Notes: generated by a model not told the origin, from the sequence alone. Shown: positions 33,780 to 43,966, counted from the stretch's first letter. The stretch: 64,000 nt of DNA from Streptosporangium sp. NBC_01495 (GCF_036250735.1 NZ_CP109430.1:2976001-3040000); one strand, 5' to 3'. Program-made: numbers and translations.

Positions 33780-34865
33780 TCAGCCAATGACCACCACCCC
33801 GAGCAGTGAGATCCCGCCGATGATGGCCGTGGCGATCCCGCCCAGGAGCAGCGATCGCCCGCCCCGCGCGAGCCTCCTCAGGTCGACACCGGTGCCCAGG
33901 GCGAAGAGCGCCGCCGCGAGCAGCACCGTCGTCAGGCCGGGAACCGCCCGCGTGATCTCGTGCGGCACCATGCCCAGGCTCCGCGCCGCCACGGCCGCGA
34001 CGAACCCGGCGACGAACAGCGGCACCACCGGCGGGCGCCGCACCGCCCTTCCGGCCTCGGCGGTCGCGGCACGGCGCAGGGAGACGGAGGTCAGCCCGAC
34101 GATCGGGGCCAGCAGGACGACCCGGGCCAGCTTGACGGCCACCGCGCTCGCCAGCACGCCCGCTCCGGCCGCCGCGCCGATGGCCGCCACCTGCGCGACC
34201 TCGTGGACCGAGGCTCCCGCCCACAGGCCCAGCTGCTGCGGTGTCAGCCCCAGCGCCCCCGCGAGCAGGGGGAGCGTGACGATGGAGGCGCTGCCGTACA
34301 GCACGACCACGCCGACCGCGGCCGCCACGTCGTCGTCGTCGCTCCCGGCGACCTCGTGCATGGCGGCCACGGCCGCCGCCCCGCAGACGGACACGCCGGT
34401 CGCGATCAGCAGGGACCTGCGCGGGCTCACCCCGAGGCGGCCTCCGATCCACCGCGTCGCGGCGAACGTGACGCCGGTCCCCACGGCGACCACCGCCAGC
34501 GCCCGCCAGCCGAGCGCCAGCAGCTCCGGTAGCGCGATCTGCAGGCCGAGCAGCACGATCGCCAGGCGGAGCACCCGGCGGGAGGCGAAACCGAGCCCGG
34601 GGGCCAGCGACCGGTGCAGGCCGCCGAGGTTGGTGAGGGCGACCCCGAGGACCACCGCGATCACGGCGGCGCTCACCCCTGGAACGACCCTGGTCGCGGC
34701 CGTCGCCAGGACCACCGCGACGGCCGCGGCCGCGAGCCCCGGCGCGAGCGTCCCGAGCGCTCCGAGCCTCGCCGTCGCCGATATCGGTGCCGGTATCGGG
34801 CGTACGGGAGTCGGAGGGGCCTGCGAGGCGGAGCCGGGGGAACGGGTGAGGGGGGAGACGGGCAT
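33780..34865 (-). CDS. YeiH-family putative sulfate exporter
   Basis: A 361-aa inner-membrane protein with about ten hydrophobic helices. Hallmarks of the YeiH (UPF0324) family are RLAIVLLGLQIAL, GVSVCGAAAVAAMHEVAGS and LWAGASVHEVAQVAAIG. The first ~30 residues are a Pro/Ala-rich tail before the first helix. Family members are proposed to move sulfonate or sulfate; direct evidence is limited. It is divergent from a LysR regulator 70 bp away, a pairing common for this family, and is probably controlled by it. Confidence 0.88.
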   Translation of the reverse strand: MPVSPLTRSPGSASQAPPTPVRPIPAPISATARLGALGTLAPGLAAAAVAVVLATAATRVVPGVSAAVIAVVLGVALTNLGGLHRSLAPGLGFASRRVLRLAIVLLGLQIALPELLALGWRALAVVAVGTGVTFAATRWIGGRLGVSPRRSLLIATGVSVCGAAAVAAMHEVAGSDDDDVAAAVGVVVLYGSASIVTLPLLAGALGLTPQQLGLWAGASVHEVAQVAAIGAAAGAGVLASAVAVKLARVVLLAPIVGLTSVSLRRAATAEAGRAVRRPPVVPLFVAGFVAAVAARSLGMVPHEITRAVPGLTTVLLAAALFALGTGVDLRRLARGGRSLLLGGIATAIIGGISLLGVVVIG

Positions 34866-34906
34866 GCCCCGAGTGTCGGCGCGGCACCGGGAGGCCGGTA
34901 GCCGTC

Positions 34907-34938
34907 ACCTTCCTGGAAGGTCATAGCCTGGCGCTATG
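34907..34938. promoter_or_regulatory. LysR-type operators between yeiH-like and lysR-like genes
   Basis: Two palindromes: ACCTTCCTGGAAGGT (34907-34921), and CATAGC-CTGGC-GCTATG (34922-34938), the second a T-N11-A type box overlapping the LysR start codon. This fits autorepression and divergent control. Confidence 0.7.
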
Positions 34939-35838
34939 AGCGAGCTGCCCGACCTCGAATCCCTGCGCCTGCTCGTCGACGTGGAACGCCTGGGCAGTCT
35001 CGGCCAGGCCGCCCGGGCCGCGGGCATCGCGCAGCCGTCGGTGAGCAAGCGCATCTCGCTGCTGGAACGCCGCCTCGGGCTGCCGCTGCTTGACCGCACC
35101 CCGCGCGGGTCCACCCTCACCCCGCAGGGCGTGATGGTCTCGGCCTGGGCCACGCAGGTGCTGGCCGCGGCGGAGGAGCTCATGCGGGGGGCGGAGGCGG
35201 TACGGCACGGCAGGGCCGCGCACCTGCACATCGCCGCCAGCATGACGGTGGCCGAGTACCTGCTGCCGCGATGGCTGGGGGAGCTCCAGGACCGCGAGCC
35301 CCAGGTCCAGGTCGGCCTGGACGTGCAGAACTCGGCCGAGGTGGCGAAACTGATCGGCGGGGAGATCGAGCTCGGGTTCGTGGAGGGGCCCTCGGTCCCG
35401 GCCGGGCTGGTGTCGAAGGTGGTGGCCACCGACAGGCTCGTGGTGGTGGTCGCGCCGGGGCACCCGTGGGCGCGCCGCCGCACCCCGCTGCTCGCCGCCG
35501 AGCTGGCCGCCACCCCGCTGGTCGTCCGCGAACGGGGGTCGGGCACCCGCGAGACGCTGGACCTCGCGCTCACCGGCCACACGGTCGCCCCCCCGAGGCT
35601 GGAACTCGGTTCCAACGCCGCGGTCAAGGGAGCCGCCCGCGAGGGCGCCGCCCCCGCCGTGCTCAGTGGCTACGCGGTGGAGGCGGAGCTGGCCACCGGC
35701 CGCCTGGTCGAGGTGCCCACGAAGGACATCGACCTCACGCGCCGCCTGCGGGCGGTCTGGCGCCACGGCCGTGCCCCCACCGGTCCCGCCGCCACCCTCC
35801 TCAGGATCACCCTCTCCGCCGCCCGCGAGCGGCAGTGA
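34936..35838 (+). CDS. LysR-family transcriptional regulator
   Basis: A 300-aa regulator with an N-terminal helix-turn-helix (LESLRLLVDVERLGSLGQAA then AAGIAQPSVSKRISLLERRL) and a type 2 periplasmic-binding-like effector domain (about 90-290; HLHIAASMTVAEYLLPRWL). It is divergent from the YeiH gene. An effector related to sulfur or cysteine metabolism is plausible by analogy. The stop codon sits within a 15-bp tandem repeat array. Confidence 0.92.
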   Translation: MSELPDLESLRLLVDVERLGSLGQAARAAGIAQPSVSKRISLLERRLGLPLLDRTPRGSTLTPQGVMVSAWATQVLAAAEELMRGAEAVRHGRAAHLHIAASMTVAEYLLPRWLGELQDREPQVQVGLDVQNSAEVAKLIGGEIELGFVEGPSVPAGLVSKVVATDRLVVVVAPGHPWARRRTPLLAAELAATPLVVRERGSGTRETLDLALTGHTVAPPRLELGSNAAVKGAAREGAAPAVLSGYAVEAELATGRLVEVPTKDIDLTRRLRAVWRHGRAPTGPAATLLRITLSAARERQ

Positions 35839-35939
35839 TCCGGCCGGTCGTGATCTGGCCGGTCGTGATCCGGCCGCTCGTGGGTCGGTCGGCTGTGAAT
35901 CGGCCTGTCGCGGATGGGCCGGTCACGGATCGGGGTGTC
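35835..35939 (+). repeat. 15-bp tandem repeat array across the LysR stop
   Basis: Seven degenerate 15-bp units based on GTGATCCGGCCGGTC run from 35835; the LysR stop (35836-35838) is inside the first. Units 1-3 differ by a base each; later units drift. Read without the stop they encode repeated VIRPV-like pentapeptides. The remaining spacer up to 36213 is G-rich; a 20-codon frame at 36099-36161 before the oxidoreductase could be a leader peptide, but support is weak. Confidence 0.85.
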
Positions 35940-36213
35940 GGTCACGGATCGAGGTGAAGGTGGGCAGCGGCTGCGGGTGGGCGGTGGGCAGGTGGTGGCC
36001 GGGCGGTGGGCAGGCAGGGCGGCGGGACGGTCGGCGGGACGGTTGGCGGGGCGCTTGGGGCTGCCGATCTGGCGATATTTCGGGATATGGTGAATCGCAT
36101 GGTGATGGTCGAGACGTCGGGTGTGCTCTGCCCCGAGCCGCACTGGCAGACAGGTCTCTGAGCGGCCGGAGCCCCCAGCCCCGCGTCCCTCACCTCACCC
36201 ACCGGGAAGTCTC

Positions 36214-37728
36214 GTGCTCCGCTCTCGCTACGAAGCCGTGATCGTCGGAGGCGGCCACAACGGCCTGGTCGCCGCCACCTACCTCGCCCGCGCCGGACGG
36301 CGCGTCCTCGTCCTGGAACGTCTCGGTCACGTCGGTGGCCTCGCCGTGTCGGCGAGGGCGTTCCCCGGGGTCGACGCCCGGCTCTCGCGCTACTCGTACC
36401 TGGTCAGCCTGCTGCCCTCGAAGATCGTCGCCGACCTGGGACTCAGGATCGCGCTGCGCCGCCGCCGGTACGCCTCGTACACGCCGGTGGGGGACACCGG
36501 GCTGCTGGTCGACAACGGCGACGCCGCGCGGACCGCCGCCTCCTTCGCCCGGGTCACCGGAGGCACCGGAGAGCTGGAGGCGTGGCGGCGCTTCTACGGG
36601 ATGACCGCCGACGTGGCCGAGCGGGTCGCGCCGACGCTGCTGGAACCCCTCGCCGACCGCGCGGCGATGCGGAACCTCGTCGGCGAGGAGGCCTGGCGCG
36701 ACCTGTTCGAGCGGCCGATCGGCGAGGTGGTGGACGAGCGGTTCGCCGATGACACCGTACGCGGCGTGGTCCTCACCGACGCCCTCATCGGCACCTTCAC
36801 CGACCCCTCTGACCCGGACCTGCTGGCCAACCGCTGCCTCCTCTACCACGTGATCGGCGACGGGACCGGTGACTGGAACGTCCCCGTCGGCGGCATGGGC
36901 GCGGTCTCCGGCGCGCTGGCCGACGCCGCCCGCGCCGCGGGGGCGGAGATCCTGACCGGCGCCGAGGTCCTCGCGGTCGATCCCTCGGGCGAGGTCGCCT
37001 TCCGCGACGCGGACGGGGAGCACACGGTGACGGGCGAGCGGATCCTGGCCAACGTGCCGCCCGCCGTGCTCGCCCGGCTGCTCGGAGACGCCGGGCCCGC
37101 CCCCGAGGGGGCCCAGCTCAAGGTCAACATGGTGCTCTCGCGGCTGCCGCGCCTGAAGGACCCCGGAGCGGACCCCGCGGCGGCGTTCAGCGGCACGTTC
37201 CACATCAACGAGGGCCGCGACCAGCTCGCCCGCGCGTACGCGGAGGCGTCGGCCGGGCGGATCCCCTCACTGCCCCCGGCCGAGGTCTACTGCCACTCGC
37301 TGACCGACCCCTCCATCCTCGGCCCGGAGCTGCGCCGGACCGGAGCGCACACGATGACGCTGTTCGGCCTGCACATGCCGGCCAGACTGTTCCGGGAGGA
37401 CCCCGCGGGCGCGCGCGAGGCCGCGCTGCGCGCCACGCTCGCCTCGATGAACGGGGTGCTCGCCGAACCCGTCGAGGACTGCCTGCTGCGCGCTCCCGAC
37501 GGCGGCCCCTGCCTGGAGGCCAAGACCCCCGTCGACCTGGAGAACGAGGCGGGCCTGCCCGGCGGGCACATCTTCCACCGCGACCTGTCCTGGCCGTACG
37601 GGGAGCCGGGGCTGTGGGGTGTGGAGACCGGTCTCGAACGCGTCCTGCTCTGCGGCGCGGGCGCCCGGCGCGGCGGCGGCGTCAGCGGCATCCCCGGCCA
37701 CAACGCCGCCATGGCGCTGCTCACCTGA
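36214..37728 (+). CDS. FAD-dependent oxidoreductase, phytoene desaturase-like
   Basis: A 504-aa flavoprotein with an N-terminal dinucleotide fold (AVIVGGGHNGLVAATYLARAG) and second motif VLVLERLGHVGGLA, typical of the phytoene dehydrogenase/amine oxidase superfamily. The C-terminus (HRDLSWPYGE ... GIPGHNAAMALLT) has the closing FAD-binding helix. The open frame reaches 36121; GTG 36214 follows GGGAAG and starts just before the Rossmann fold. No carotenoid genes are nearby, so the substrate is unknown. The final codons have been duplicated downstream. Confidence 0.85.
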   Translation: MLRSRYEAVIVGGGHNGLVAATYLARAGRRVLVLERLGHVGGLAVSARAFPGVDARLSRYSYLVSLLPSKIVADLGLRIALRRRRYASYTPVGDTGLLVDNGDAARTAASFARVTGGTGELEAWRRFYGMTADVAERVAPTLLEPLADRAAMRNLVGEEAWRDLFERPIGEVVDERFADDTVRGVVLTDALIGTFTDPSDPDLLANRCLLYHVIGDGTGDWNVPVGGMGAVSGALADAARAAGAEILTGAEVLAVDPSGEVAFRDADGEHTVTGERILANVPPAVLARLLGDAGPAPEGAQLKVNMVLSRLPRLKDPGADPAAAFSGTFHINEGRDQLARAYAEASAGRIPSLPPAEVYCHSLTDPSILGPELRRTGAHTMTLFGLHMPARLFREDPAGAREAALRATLASMNGVLAEPVEDCLLRAPDGGPCLEAKTPVDLENEAGLPGGHIFHRDLSWPYGEPGLWGVETGLERVLLCGAGARRGGGVSGIPGHNAAMALLT

Positions 37729-37806
37729 GCCCGGCCACAACGCCGCCATGGCGTTGCCTACTTGAGCTTGGCCACAACGCCGCCATGGCGCTGTTCACCT
37801 GAGCCC
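37696..37806 (+). repeat. 37-bp unit, three copies, across a stop codon
   Basis: Units begin at 37696, 37733 and 37770, each containing GGCCACAACGCCGCCATGGC and a TGA. The first encodes the oxidoreductase C-terminus GHNAAMALLT plus stop; copies 2 and 3 lie downstream and differ by a few bases. Confidence 0.92.
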
Positions 37807-37935
37807 GGCCGCCGACCGGACCCGATCGCCCGACCCGGCCCGCCTCGGCCCGGCGGGGCCGGAGGGGCGGTCGCGGGCCGGTTCCGGCGGGCACGGCCGG
37901 AGGTGTTCATCCTGCTCTCATGATGGGCGTCTACC

Positions 37936-38652
37936 GTGGAGGCCATGGCTGAGGGTGAGGCGGCGCGGGTGCTGGTCGTGGACGACGAGCCCGCGCTCAG
38001 GGAGGCGCTGCAGAGCAGCCTGGAATTCGAGGGCTACCGGGTCGGGCTGGCCTCGGACGGCCAGGCGGCACTGGAGGCGATCGACCGGGAGCCGTACGAG
38101 CTGGTCCTGCTCGACGTCATGATGCCCCGGCTGGACGGGCTGACCGCCTGCCGCAGGCTCAGGGCGGCGGGCAACCACCTGCCGGTGCTCATGCTCACCG
38201 CCCGCGACGCCGTGGGTGACCGGGTGTCGGGCCTGGACGCGGGGGCCGACGACTACCTGGTCAAGCCGTTCGAGCTGGACGAGCTGCTGGCACGCGTCAG
38301 GGCGCTGCTGCGGCGCGGCGCCCTGAGCGCGCCCGCGGCCGAGGACGACGCGGTCCTGGCCTTCGGCGACCTGCGGATGGACACCGCCAGCCGCGAGGTC
38401 GTCCGGGCGGGCGAGCCGCTGGAGCTGACCCGCACCGAGTACCTGCTGCTGGAACTGCTCATGATCCACCCCCGCCAGGTGCTCACCCGCGAGCAGATCC
38501 TCAGCGAGGTGTGGGGCTTCGACTTCGAACCGTCCTCCAACTCCCTCGACGTCTACGTCATGTACCTGCGCCGCAAGACCGAGACCGGTGGGCGCCCCCG
38601 GCTGATCCACACCGTACGGGGCGTCGGATACGTGCTGCGGACCTCCGCGTGA
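37936..38652 (+). CDS. OmpR-family response regulator
   Basis: A ~238-aa two-component regulator. The receiver domain has the acidic pair in [14 protein letters not shown], phosphoacceptor Asp in [13 protein letters not shown], the conserved Thr in MLTARDAV and Lys in [11 protein letters not shown]. The C-terminal winged helix ends [13 protein letters not shown]. The start is GTG 37936 or ATG 37945. It overlaps the histidine kinase gene by 4 bp (GTGA), forming an operon. The domain is closest to actinobacterial MprA/TcrA/CseB-type envelope regulators. Confidence 0.93.
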   Translation: MEAMAEGEAARVLVVDDEPALREALQSSLEFEGYRVGLASDGQAALEAIDREPYELVLLDVMMPRLDGLTACRRLRAAGNHLPVLMLTARDAVGDRVSGLDAGADDYLVKPFELDELLARVRALLRRGALSAPAAEDDAVLAFGDLRMDTASREVVRAGEPLELTRTEYLLLELLMIHPRQVLTREQILSEVWGFDFEPSSNSLDVYVMYLRRKTETGGRPRLIHTVRGVGYVLRTSA

Positions 38653-40076
38653 ACGGGCGCCGCTCCCTGCGCTCCCGGCTGACCCTGCTGGTGGCGGCGG
38701 CCGTGGCGCTGGCGATCGCGGTGTGCGCGGTGCTGTGCTGGTTCGTCGTCAGGGCCGAGCTGCTGCGGCAGGTGGAGCGCTCGCTGGAGGGACGGACGCA
38801 GGGAATCGAGTGGATCGGGCCGTACTGTCCGGGAGGGCTACCGGGGGTGGGAGTCCCGAAGGTTCCGGGAGTCCCGGGGGGCCGGGGAGAGATCACCGGT
38901 CGCAGGCCGCTGCTCCGTCTCCCGCCCATCCAGCTGGTCTACGCCGACGGCGGGAGGTGCGTGGCGGGTTCCGCGCCCGTCAAGGTCACCCCGGCCGACC
39001 TGGCCCTGACGCAGGGCCCCCCGGGCAGGCGGGTGTTCAGGAACGGCGTGACCGACGCCGGGGAGGAGGTCCGGGTGATGACGATGAACGTCAGACGCGG
39101 CATCGCGGTCATGGAGTCCCGGTCCCTGGAGGAGGTCCGGTCCACCCTCGCCACGCTCGCCTGGATCCTCGCGGGGGTCACCGCGCTCGGCGTGCTCGGC
39201 GCCGCCTCCGCCGGGCTGCTCGTCTCCCGTACGGCGCTGCGCCCCGTCGGCAGGCTGACCGAGGCCGTCGAGTACGTCGCCAGGACCGAGGACCTCGACA
39301 CCAGGATCCCGGTCGAGGGCACCGACGAGATCGCCAGGCTCGGCGTCTCCTTCAACGCGATGACCACCGCGCTGGCCGGGTCCCGCGAGCGCCAGCGGCG
39401 GCTGGTCGCCGACGCGGGGCACGAGCTGCGTACCCCGCTCACCAGCCTGCGCACCAACATCGACCTGCTGCTGCGCAGCGAGAACACCGGGCGTCCCCTC
39501 GACGCCGCCCCCAAGCGCAGGCTGCTGGCCAACCTCAAGGCCCAGTTCGAGGAGATGTCCACGCTCGTCGGTGACCTGCTCCAGCTCTCACGCTCGGAGG
39601 ACGAGCACGAGCCGCACGTCGAGGTCGCCTTCCACGACGCCGTCGAGGCGGCCGTGCGCAGGGCGCGGCTGCGCGCCCCCGACACCTCGATCGAGGTGGA
39701 GCTGAGCCCCTGGTACCTGCGGGGAGACCAGGCCGCCCTGGAGCGGGCCGTGGTCAACCTGCTGGACAACGCGGTGAAGTTCTCGGCGGACCGGCCCGAT
39801 CCGGTGGGCGTGCGGCTCCATGACGGCGAGCTGACCGTCAGGGACCACGGCCCCGGCATCCCGGGGGAGGAGCTGCCGTACGTGTTCGACCGGTTCTGGC
39901 GGTCGTCCTCGGCCCGCAGCATGCCCGGCTCGGGACTGGGGCTGGCCATCGTGGCCAAGGCCGTGCGCGACGCCGGGGGAGAGGTGGACCTGGAGAACGC
40001 CGCCGGGGGCGGCATCCTCGCCCGCGTCCGCCTGCCCGGCTCTCCCACCCGGTCTCCCGTCGTCCCGGGCACGTGA
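38649..40076 (+). CDS. Sensor histidine kinase
   Basis: A 475-aa membrane kinase: N-terminal transmembrane helix ([19 protein letters not shown]), an extracytoplasmic region of ~120 residues with a Gly/Pro-rich part, a second helix near 185-205, HAMP linker, H-box [15 protein letters not shown]-box [12 protein letters not shown]1 DHGPGIP and G2 GSGLGLAIV. It is coupled to the response regulator. Following glycosyltransferase genes suggest an envelope-modification regulon, an inference. The stop lies in a degenerate tandem repeat. Confidence 0.93.
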   Translation: MNGRRSLRSRLTLLVAAAVALAIAVCAVLCWFVVRAELLRQVERSLEGRTQGIEWIGPYCPGGLPGVGVPKVPGVPGGRGEITGRRPLLRLPPIQLVYADGGRCVAGSAPVKVTPADLALTQGPPGRRVFRNGVTDAGEEVRVMTMNVRRGIAVMESRSLEEVRSTLATLAWILAGVTALGVLGAASAGLLVSRTALRPVGRLTEAVEYVARTEDLDTRIPVEGTDEIARLGVSFNAMTTALAGSRERQRRLVADAGHELRTPLTSLRTNIDLLLRSENTGRPLDAAPKRRLLANLKAQFEEMSTLVGDLLQLSRSEDEHEPHVEVAFHDAVEAAVRRARLRAPDTSIEVELSPWYLRGDQAALERAVVNLLDNAVKFSADRPDPVGVRLHDGELTVRDHGPGIPGEELPYVFDRFWRSSSARSMPGSGLGLAIVAKAVRDAGGEVDLENAAGGGILARVRLPGSPTRSPVVPGT

Positions 40077-40258
40077 GCGACCGCCGCCGGTGGTGTCGGC
40101 GGTGGTGTCCGGGGGTCTCGTTCGTCCTGGGCGCGTGAGCGGTCGTTTCCGGTGATGTGTCGGCGGAGGTGTTCAGGGACCCCGTCGTCCAGGGCATGTG
40201 AGCGGTCGTTTCCGGTGGCATCGGCGGAGGTGTCCCTGCTCTCCGTCACTTCCCGTTT
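40065..40258 (+). repeat. 62-63-bp degenerate triplication across the kinase stop
   Basis: Blocks starting GTGAGCGA/GTGAGCGG at 40073, 40135 and 40198 share GTTTCCGGTG and TCGGCGG(A/T)GGTGT segments. The first GTGAGC contains the histidine kinase stop. The rest of the spacer to 40414 shows no gene. Confidence 0.75.
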
Positions 40259-40414
40259 TTCCCCGTCACTTCCGGCGTGTGAGCCGCCCGTACGGCGGTG
40301 GAACCGGGCGCGCGGGTTTCTCACGCGGTGTTAACGATCGCCTCAGGATCGCTCAAGATCACATGATGACTCTGAGGGCATGAGACACCCGAGCCCCCGC
40401 CCCCGGAGGGCGGC

Positions 40415-41608
40415 GTGAAGGCCACCGCACCGGCGCGCACCCGGCTGGTCGAGATCGTGGTCCCCGTCCACAACGAGCAGCGGGTGCTCGGCGAGAGCGT
40501 CCGCCGCCTGCACGCCTACCTCACGGGAACCTTCCCGTACGGCTTCCGCATCACGATCGCCGACAACGCCAGCACCGACGCCACCTGGCGGATCGCCACC
40601 GACCTCAGCCACGAGCTGTCCCACGTGCGGGCCCTGCACCTCGACGCCAAGGGCCGGGGCCGCGCGCTGCGCGGGGCGTGGTCGGCGAGCGACGCCGACG
40701 TGGTCAGCTACATGGACGTGGACCTCTCCACCGACCTGGACGCCTTCCTGCCCCTGGTGGCCCCGCTGCTGTCCGGCCACAGCGACCTGGCCATCGGCAC
40801 CCGGCTGTCCAGGGGCTCCAACGTCGTCCGAGGGCCGAAACGGGAGTTCATCTCGCGGACGTACAACCTGCTGCTCCGCTCGGCGATGGGGGCGCGGTTC
40901 TCCGACGCGCAGTGCGGTTTCAAGGCGGTCCGCACCGAGATCGCTCAGGCGCTGCTCCCCGCAGTCGAGGACGAGGGGTGGTTCTTCGACACCGAGCTGC
41001 TGCTCCTCGCCGAGCAGCACGGACTGCGCATCCACGAGGTGCCCGTGGACTGGGTGGACGACCCCGACAGCCGCGTCGACATCGCCAGGACCGCCGTGGA
41101 CGACCTCAGGGGGATGGCCAGGGTGGCGCGGAAGACGTTGTCGGGGGCGGTCAGGATCCCGGTCCCGCCGCGCGTGCGGGGAGCGCGGCTGCCCAGGGGC
41201 ATGGGCCGCCAGCTGCCCAGCTTCGCCGTCATCGGCGCGATCTGCACCCTGGCGCACCTGGCCCTGTTCGTGACCCTGCGCCTGGTGATGCCGGCCGTCG
41301 TGGCCAACGGGGTGGCCCTGCTCGTCACCGCCGTCGCCAACACCGCGGCCAACCGACGCTTCACCTTCGGCGTCACCGGCCGTACCGGGGCCCTCCGCCA
41401 CCAGCTCGAAGGCGGCCTGGCCTTCCTCGTCGGCCTGCTGCTGAGCACCGGCGGCCTGGCCCTGCTCGACCTCGTGGCGCCCGCGGCGTCCACCGCCGCG
41501 GAGGTCGCCGCGCTCGTGGCGGCCAACGCCCTCGCCACCCTCGTACGCTTCCTGATGCTTCGCGCCTGGGTCTTCAACCCCCGCCGCGCCAAGGAGACCA
41601 CCCCATGA
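40415..41608 (+). CDS. Family 2 glycosyltransferase with GtrA-like membrane domain
   Basis: A 397-aa fusion. Residues ~10-245 form a polyprenyl-phosphate mannose/glucose synthase-like GT2 domain (VEIVVPVHNEQRVL, ADNASTDATW, YMDVDLSTDLDAF, QCGFKAVR). Residues ~265-390 carry four hydrophobic helices of a GtrA-like domain with NTAANRRFTFGV. It probably makes a lipid-linked sugar and helps it cross the membrane. GGAGGG precedes GTG 40415. It overlaps the next gene by 4 bp (ATGA), which encodes a transferase that would use such a lipid-linked sugar. Confidence 0.92.
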   Translation: MKATAPARTRLVEIVVPVHNEQRVLGESVRRLHAYLTGTFPYGFRITIADNASTDATWRIATDLSHELSHVRALHLDAKGRGRALRGAWSASDADVVSYMDVDLSTDLDAFLPLVAPLLSGHSDLAIGTRLSRGSNVVRGPKREFISRTYNLLLRSAMGARFSDAQCGFKAVRTEIAQALLPAVEDEGWFFDTELLLLAEQHGLRIHEVPVDWVDDPDSRVDIARTAVDDLRGMARVARKTLSGAVRIPVPPRVRGARLPRGMGRQLPSFAVIGAICTLAHLALFVTLRLVMPAVVANGVALLVTAVANTAANRRFTFGVTGRTGALRHQLEGGLAFLVGLLLSTGGLALLDLVAPAASTAAEVAALVAANALATLVRFLMLRAWVFNPRRAKETTP

Positions 41609-43914
41609 CCACCCACACTCCGCGGGACGCGGAATCCGCCACGTCGGCACCCGGTACGGCGGCCTCCCCGTCGTCCGCGTCCGGGACGAGCGCCGCCCCC
41701 CGACCGGCGGCCTCCGCCCCCGGCGCGACCACGCCGACACTGTCGTCCGCGTCGTCCGCGCTGGCCGTGTCGTCCGGGCCGCCCGTGTCCGGGACGGCGG
41801 CGGTGCCTTCTGGAGGGCGGCACGTCGCAGAGCGGGACCGTGCGGAGCGGTACGGCCGGTTCGGCGGCGTCGCGCGGCGGGTGTTCCTCGGTGGCCCCGG
41901 CGACCCCCGGTGGGCGCGGCCCGGCCTGTGGGGGGTGCTCGCGCTGGCCGCGGTCCTGTACGTGTGGGCGCTCGGGCGGAACGGCTACGCCAACGACTAC
42001 TACTCCGCCGCGATCCTGTCGGGCACCCAGAGCTGGAAGGCGTTCTTCTTCGGGGCCCTGGACGCCGGATCGTTCATCACCGTGGACAAACCGCCGCTCG
42101 CGCTGTGGGTGATGGGACTGTCCGCGAGGATCTTCGGGTTCGGCACCTGGAGCATGCTCCTGCCCCAGGCCGTCGCCGGGGTCGCCGCCGTCGCCGTGCT
42201 CCACTCGGCCGTGCGAAGGGCGCTGCCCGGCACGTACGGCCACGCCGCGGCGCTGGTCGCGGCCCTGGTGATGACGCTGACCCCGATCACCGTGGCCATC
42301 AACCGGGACAACAACCCCGACACCCTCCTCGTCCTGCTGCTGGTGCTCGCCGCCTGGTTCTGCCAGGAGGCGGTACGCACCGGCCGGACGCGCACGCTCG
42401 TCGTCTCGGCGGTGCTCGTCGGGCTGGCGTTCAACACCAAGATGCTCCAGGCCTATCTGGTGCTCCCGGTCTTCGCCCCGCTCTACCTGGCGATGGCTCC
42501 CGGTACCCTGCTCCGCCGCCTCGGGCACCTGCTGGCGGCGGGCGCCGCGCTGGTGGTCTCCAGCGCCTGGTGGATGGTGGTCGTGGACCTGTGGCCCGCG
42601 TCGAGCCGCCCCTACGTCGGAGGCAGCACCGACAACTCGGTCTGGGACCTCGTCATCGGCTACAACGGTCTCGGCCGGGTCTTCGGCGGGAGCGGCGGGC
42701 CTGGCGGAGGCGGTGGCCCCGGTGGAGGTGGCGGCCCCGGCGCTGGTGGCGGGTTCGGTGGCGCGGCGGGGGCCGGGCGCCTGTTCAACGACATCATGGC
42801 CGGGCAGATCTCCTGGCTGCTGCCCTTCTCCGTGATCGCCCTCGTCGCGGGTCTGGTCCTGGCCGCGCGCGGCCCGTTCCGCGACACCAGGATCGCCCTG
42901 CCGCTGTGGGGTGGCTGGCTCGCGGTCCACTACGTGGTGTTCAGCTTCTCCAGCGGTACCTTCCACCCGTACTACACCACCGCGATGGCCCCGGCCGTCG
43001 CCGCCCTGACCGGGCTCGGCGGGGTGCTCGTGTGGCGGGCCTACCGGGAGTCCAGGGCCTGGTCGTGGGTGTTGCCCGCGGGCCTCGCGGTCACCGGGGC
43101 GTGGGCGTTCGCGCTGCTCCGGCGCACCGGGGACGCCGGGAACGCCGGGGGCTTCGTGCCCTGGCTGGCCTGGGCGGTGGCGGGTACGACCGCCGTGGCG
43201 GTCGCCGGGCTGCTCCTGGCCCGTCTCGGGCGGCGGTTCAGGCGGCGGATCGCCGCGGTCGCGCTGACGGCCGGGCTGGTCGCCGCCCTGGCCGGGCCCG
43301 CGGCCTACGCGCTGACCCCGCTCGGCTCGCCCGTCAACGGCACCAACCCCACCGCGGGCCCTGCGGGGAGCGGAGGCTTCGGCGGCATGCGGGGTGGCCT
43401 CCCCGGCAGCGGAGGACCTCAGGGCGAGTTCCCCGGCGGCGCGCCGGGGCAGGACCCGGGGCGGGGCACGACCGCGACCGGTGGTCCGCGGCAGGGCGCG
43501 ACCGGTGACGCCGTCCCGCGCGTGCGCTACGGCCTCCCGGGCGGGGCGCGGGGCGGCTTCGGCGGCGCCATGGACCAGCGGATGGTCGACTACCTGAGGA
43601 GGAACCGGGGCGGCGCGACCTGGCTGGTGGCGGTGAGCAGCGCGCAGGGCGCCTCCTCGGCCATCCTGTCGACCGGGCTACCCGTCATCGCGATGGGCGG
43701 CTTCACCGGCGGAGACCCGGCCATGACCGTGGACCGGCTCAAGGAACTCGTCTCCTCGGAGCGGCTCAGGTACGTGATGACCGGGGACGGCGGCAGGGGC
43801 GGGCCCGACGGGGGCGGTTCCCAGGTGACCGAGTGGGTGCGGGCCAACTGCGCCGCCATTAAGGCGTCGGAGTACGGCGGCTCCACCGACCGGTTCCTCT
43901 ACCGCTGCGGCTGA
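41605..43914 (+). CDS. ArnT/PMT-like membrane glycosyltransferase
   Basis: A 769-aa integral membrane protein. The first ~85 residues are Ser/Ala/Pro-rich; then about 10-12 helices of a GT-C fold with the ArnT/PMT_2 signature in FFFGALDAGSFITVDKPPLALW (Asp and Lys active-site region) and NRDNNPDTLL. Gly-rich loops (around 365-385 and 590-640) interrupt it, and a C-terminal ~120-residue extracytoplasmic domain ends FLYRCG. It likely transfers a sugar from a polyprenyl-phosphate donor made by the upstream GT2-GtrA protein to an envelope acceptor. The upstream two-component system may control it. Confidence 0.9.
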   Translation: MTTHTPRDAESATSAPGTAASPSSASGTSAAPRPAASAPGATTPTLSSASSALAVSSGPPVSGTAAVPSGGRHVAERDRAERYGRFGGVARRVFLGGPGDPRWARPGLWGVLALAAVLYVWALGRNGYANDYYSAAILSGTQSWKAFFFGALDAGSFITVDKPPLALWVMGLSARIFGFGTWSMLLPQAVAGVAAVAVLHSAVRRALPGTYGHAAALVAALVMTLTPITVAINRDNNPDTLLVLLLVLAAWFCQEAVRTGRTRTLVVSAVLVGLAFNTKMLQAYLVLPVFAPLYLAMAPGTLLRRLGHLLAAGAALVVSSAWWMVVVDLWPASSRPYVGGSTDNSVWDLVIGYNGLGRVFGGSGGPGGGGGPGGGGGPGAGGGFGGAAGAGRLFNDIMAGQISWLLPFSVIALVAGLVLAARGPFRDTRIALPLWGGWLAVHYVVFSFSSGTFHPYYTTAMAPAVAALTGLGGVLVWRAYRESRAWSWVLPAGLAVTGAWAFALLRRTGDAGNAGGFVPWLAWAVAGTTAVAVAGLLLARLGRRFRRRIAAVALTAGLVAALAGPAAYALTPLGSPVNGTNPTAGPAGSGGFGGMRGGLPGSGGPQGEFPGGAPGQDPGRGTTATGGPRQGATGDAVPRVRYGLPGGARGGFGGAMDQRMVDYLRRNRGGATWLVAVSSAQGASSAILSTGLPVIAMGGFTGGDPAMTVDRLKELVSSERLRYVMTGDGGRGGPDGGGSQVTEWVRANCAAIKASEYGGSTDRFLYRCG

Positions 43915-43932
43915 GCCCGTCACGACGACCAC

Positions 43933-43966
43933 GGCCGCCGGGGACGCTCCGAGCTCCCCGGCGGCC
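43933..43966 (+). terminator. Hairpin after the GT-C gene
   Basis: Perfect 12-bp stem GGCCGCCGGGGA / TCCCCGGCGGCC with a 10-base loop, 18 bp after the stop. Confidence 0.85.

Noticed and set aside
36099..36161. 20-codon leader ORF before the oxidoreductase
   Set aside because: A start codon and an AT-richer region are present, but there is no attenuator structure or codon bias to support a leader peptide.
35835..37806. Repeat arrays as possible CRISPR
   Set aside because: Units are contiguous (15 and 37 bp) with no unique spacers and no cas genes, so they are tandem repeats.
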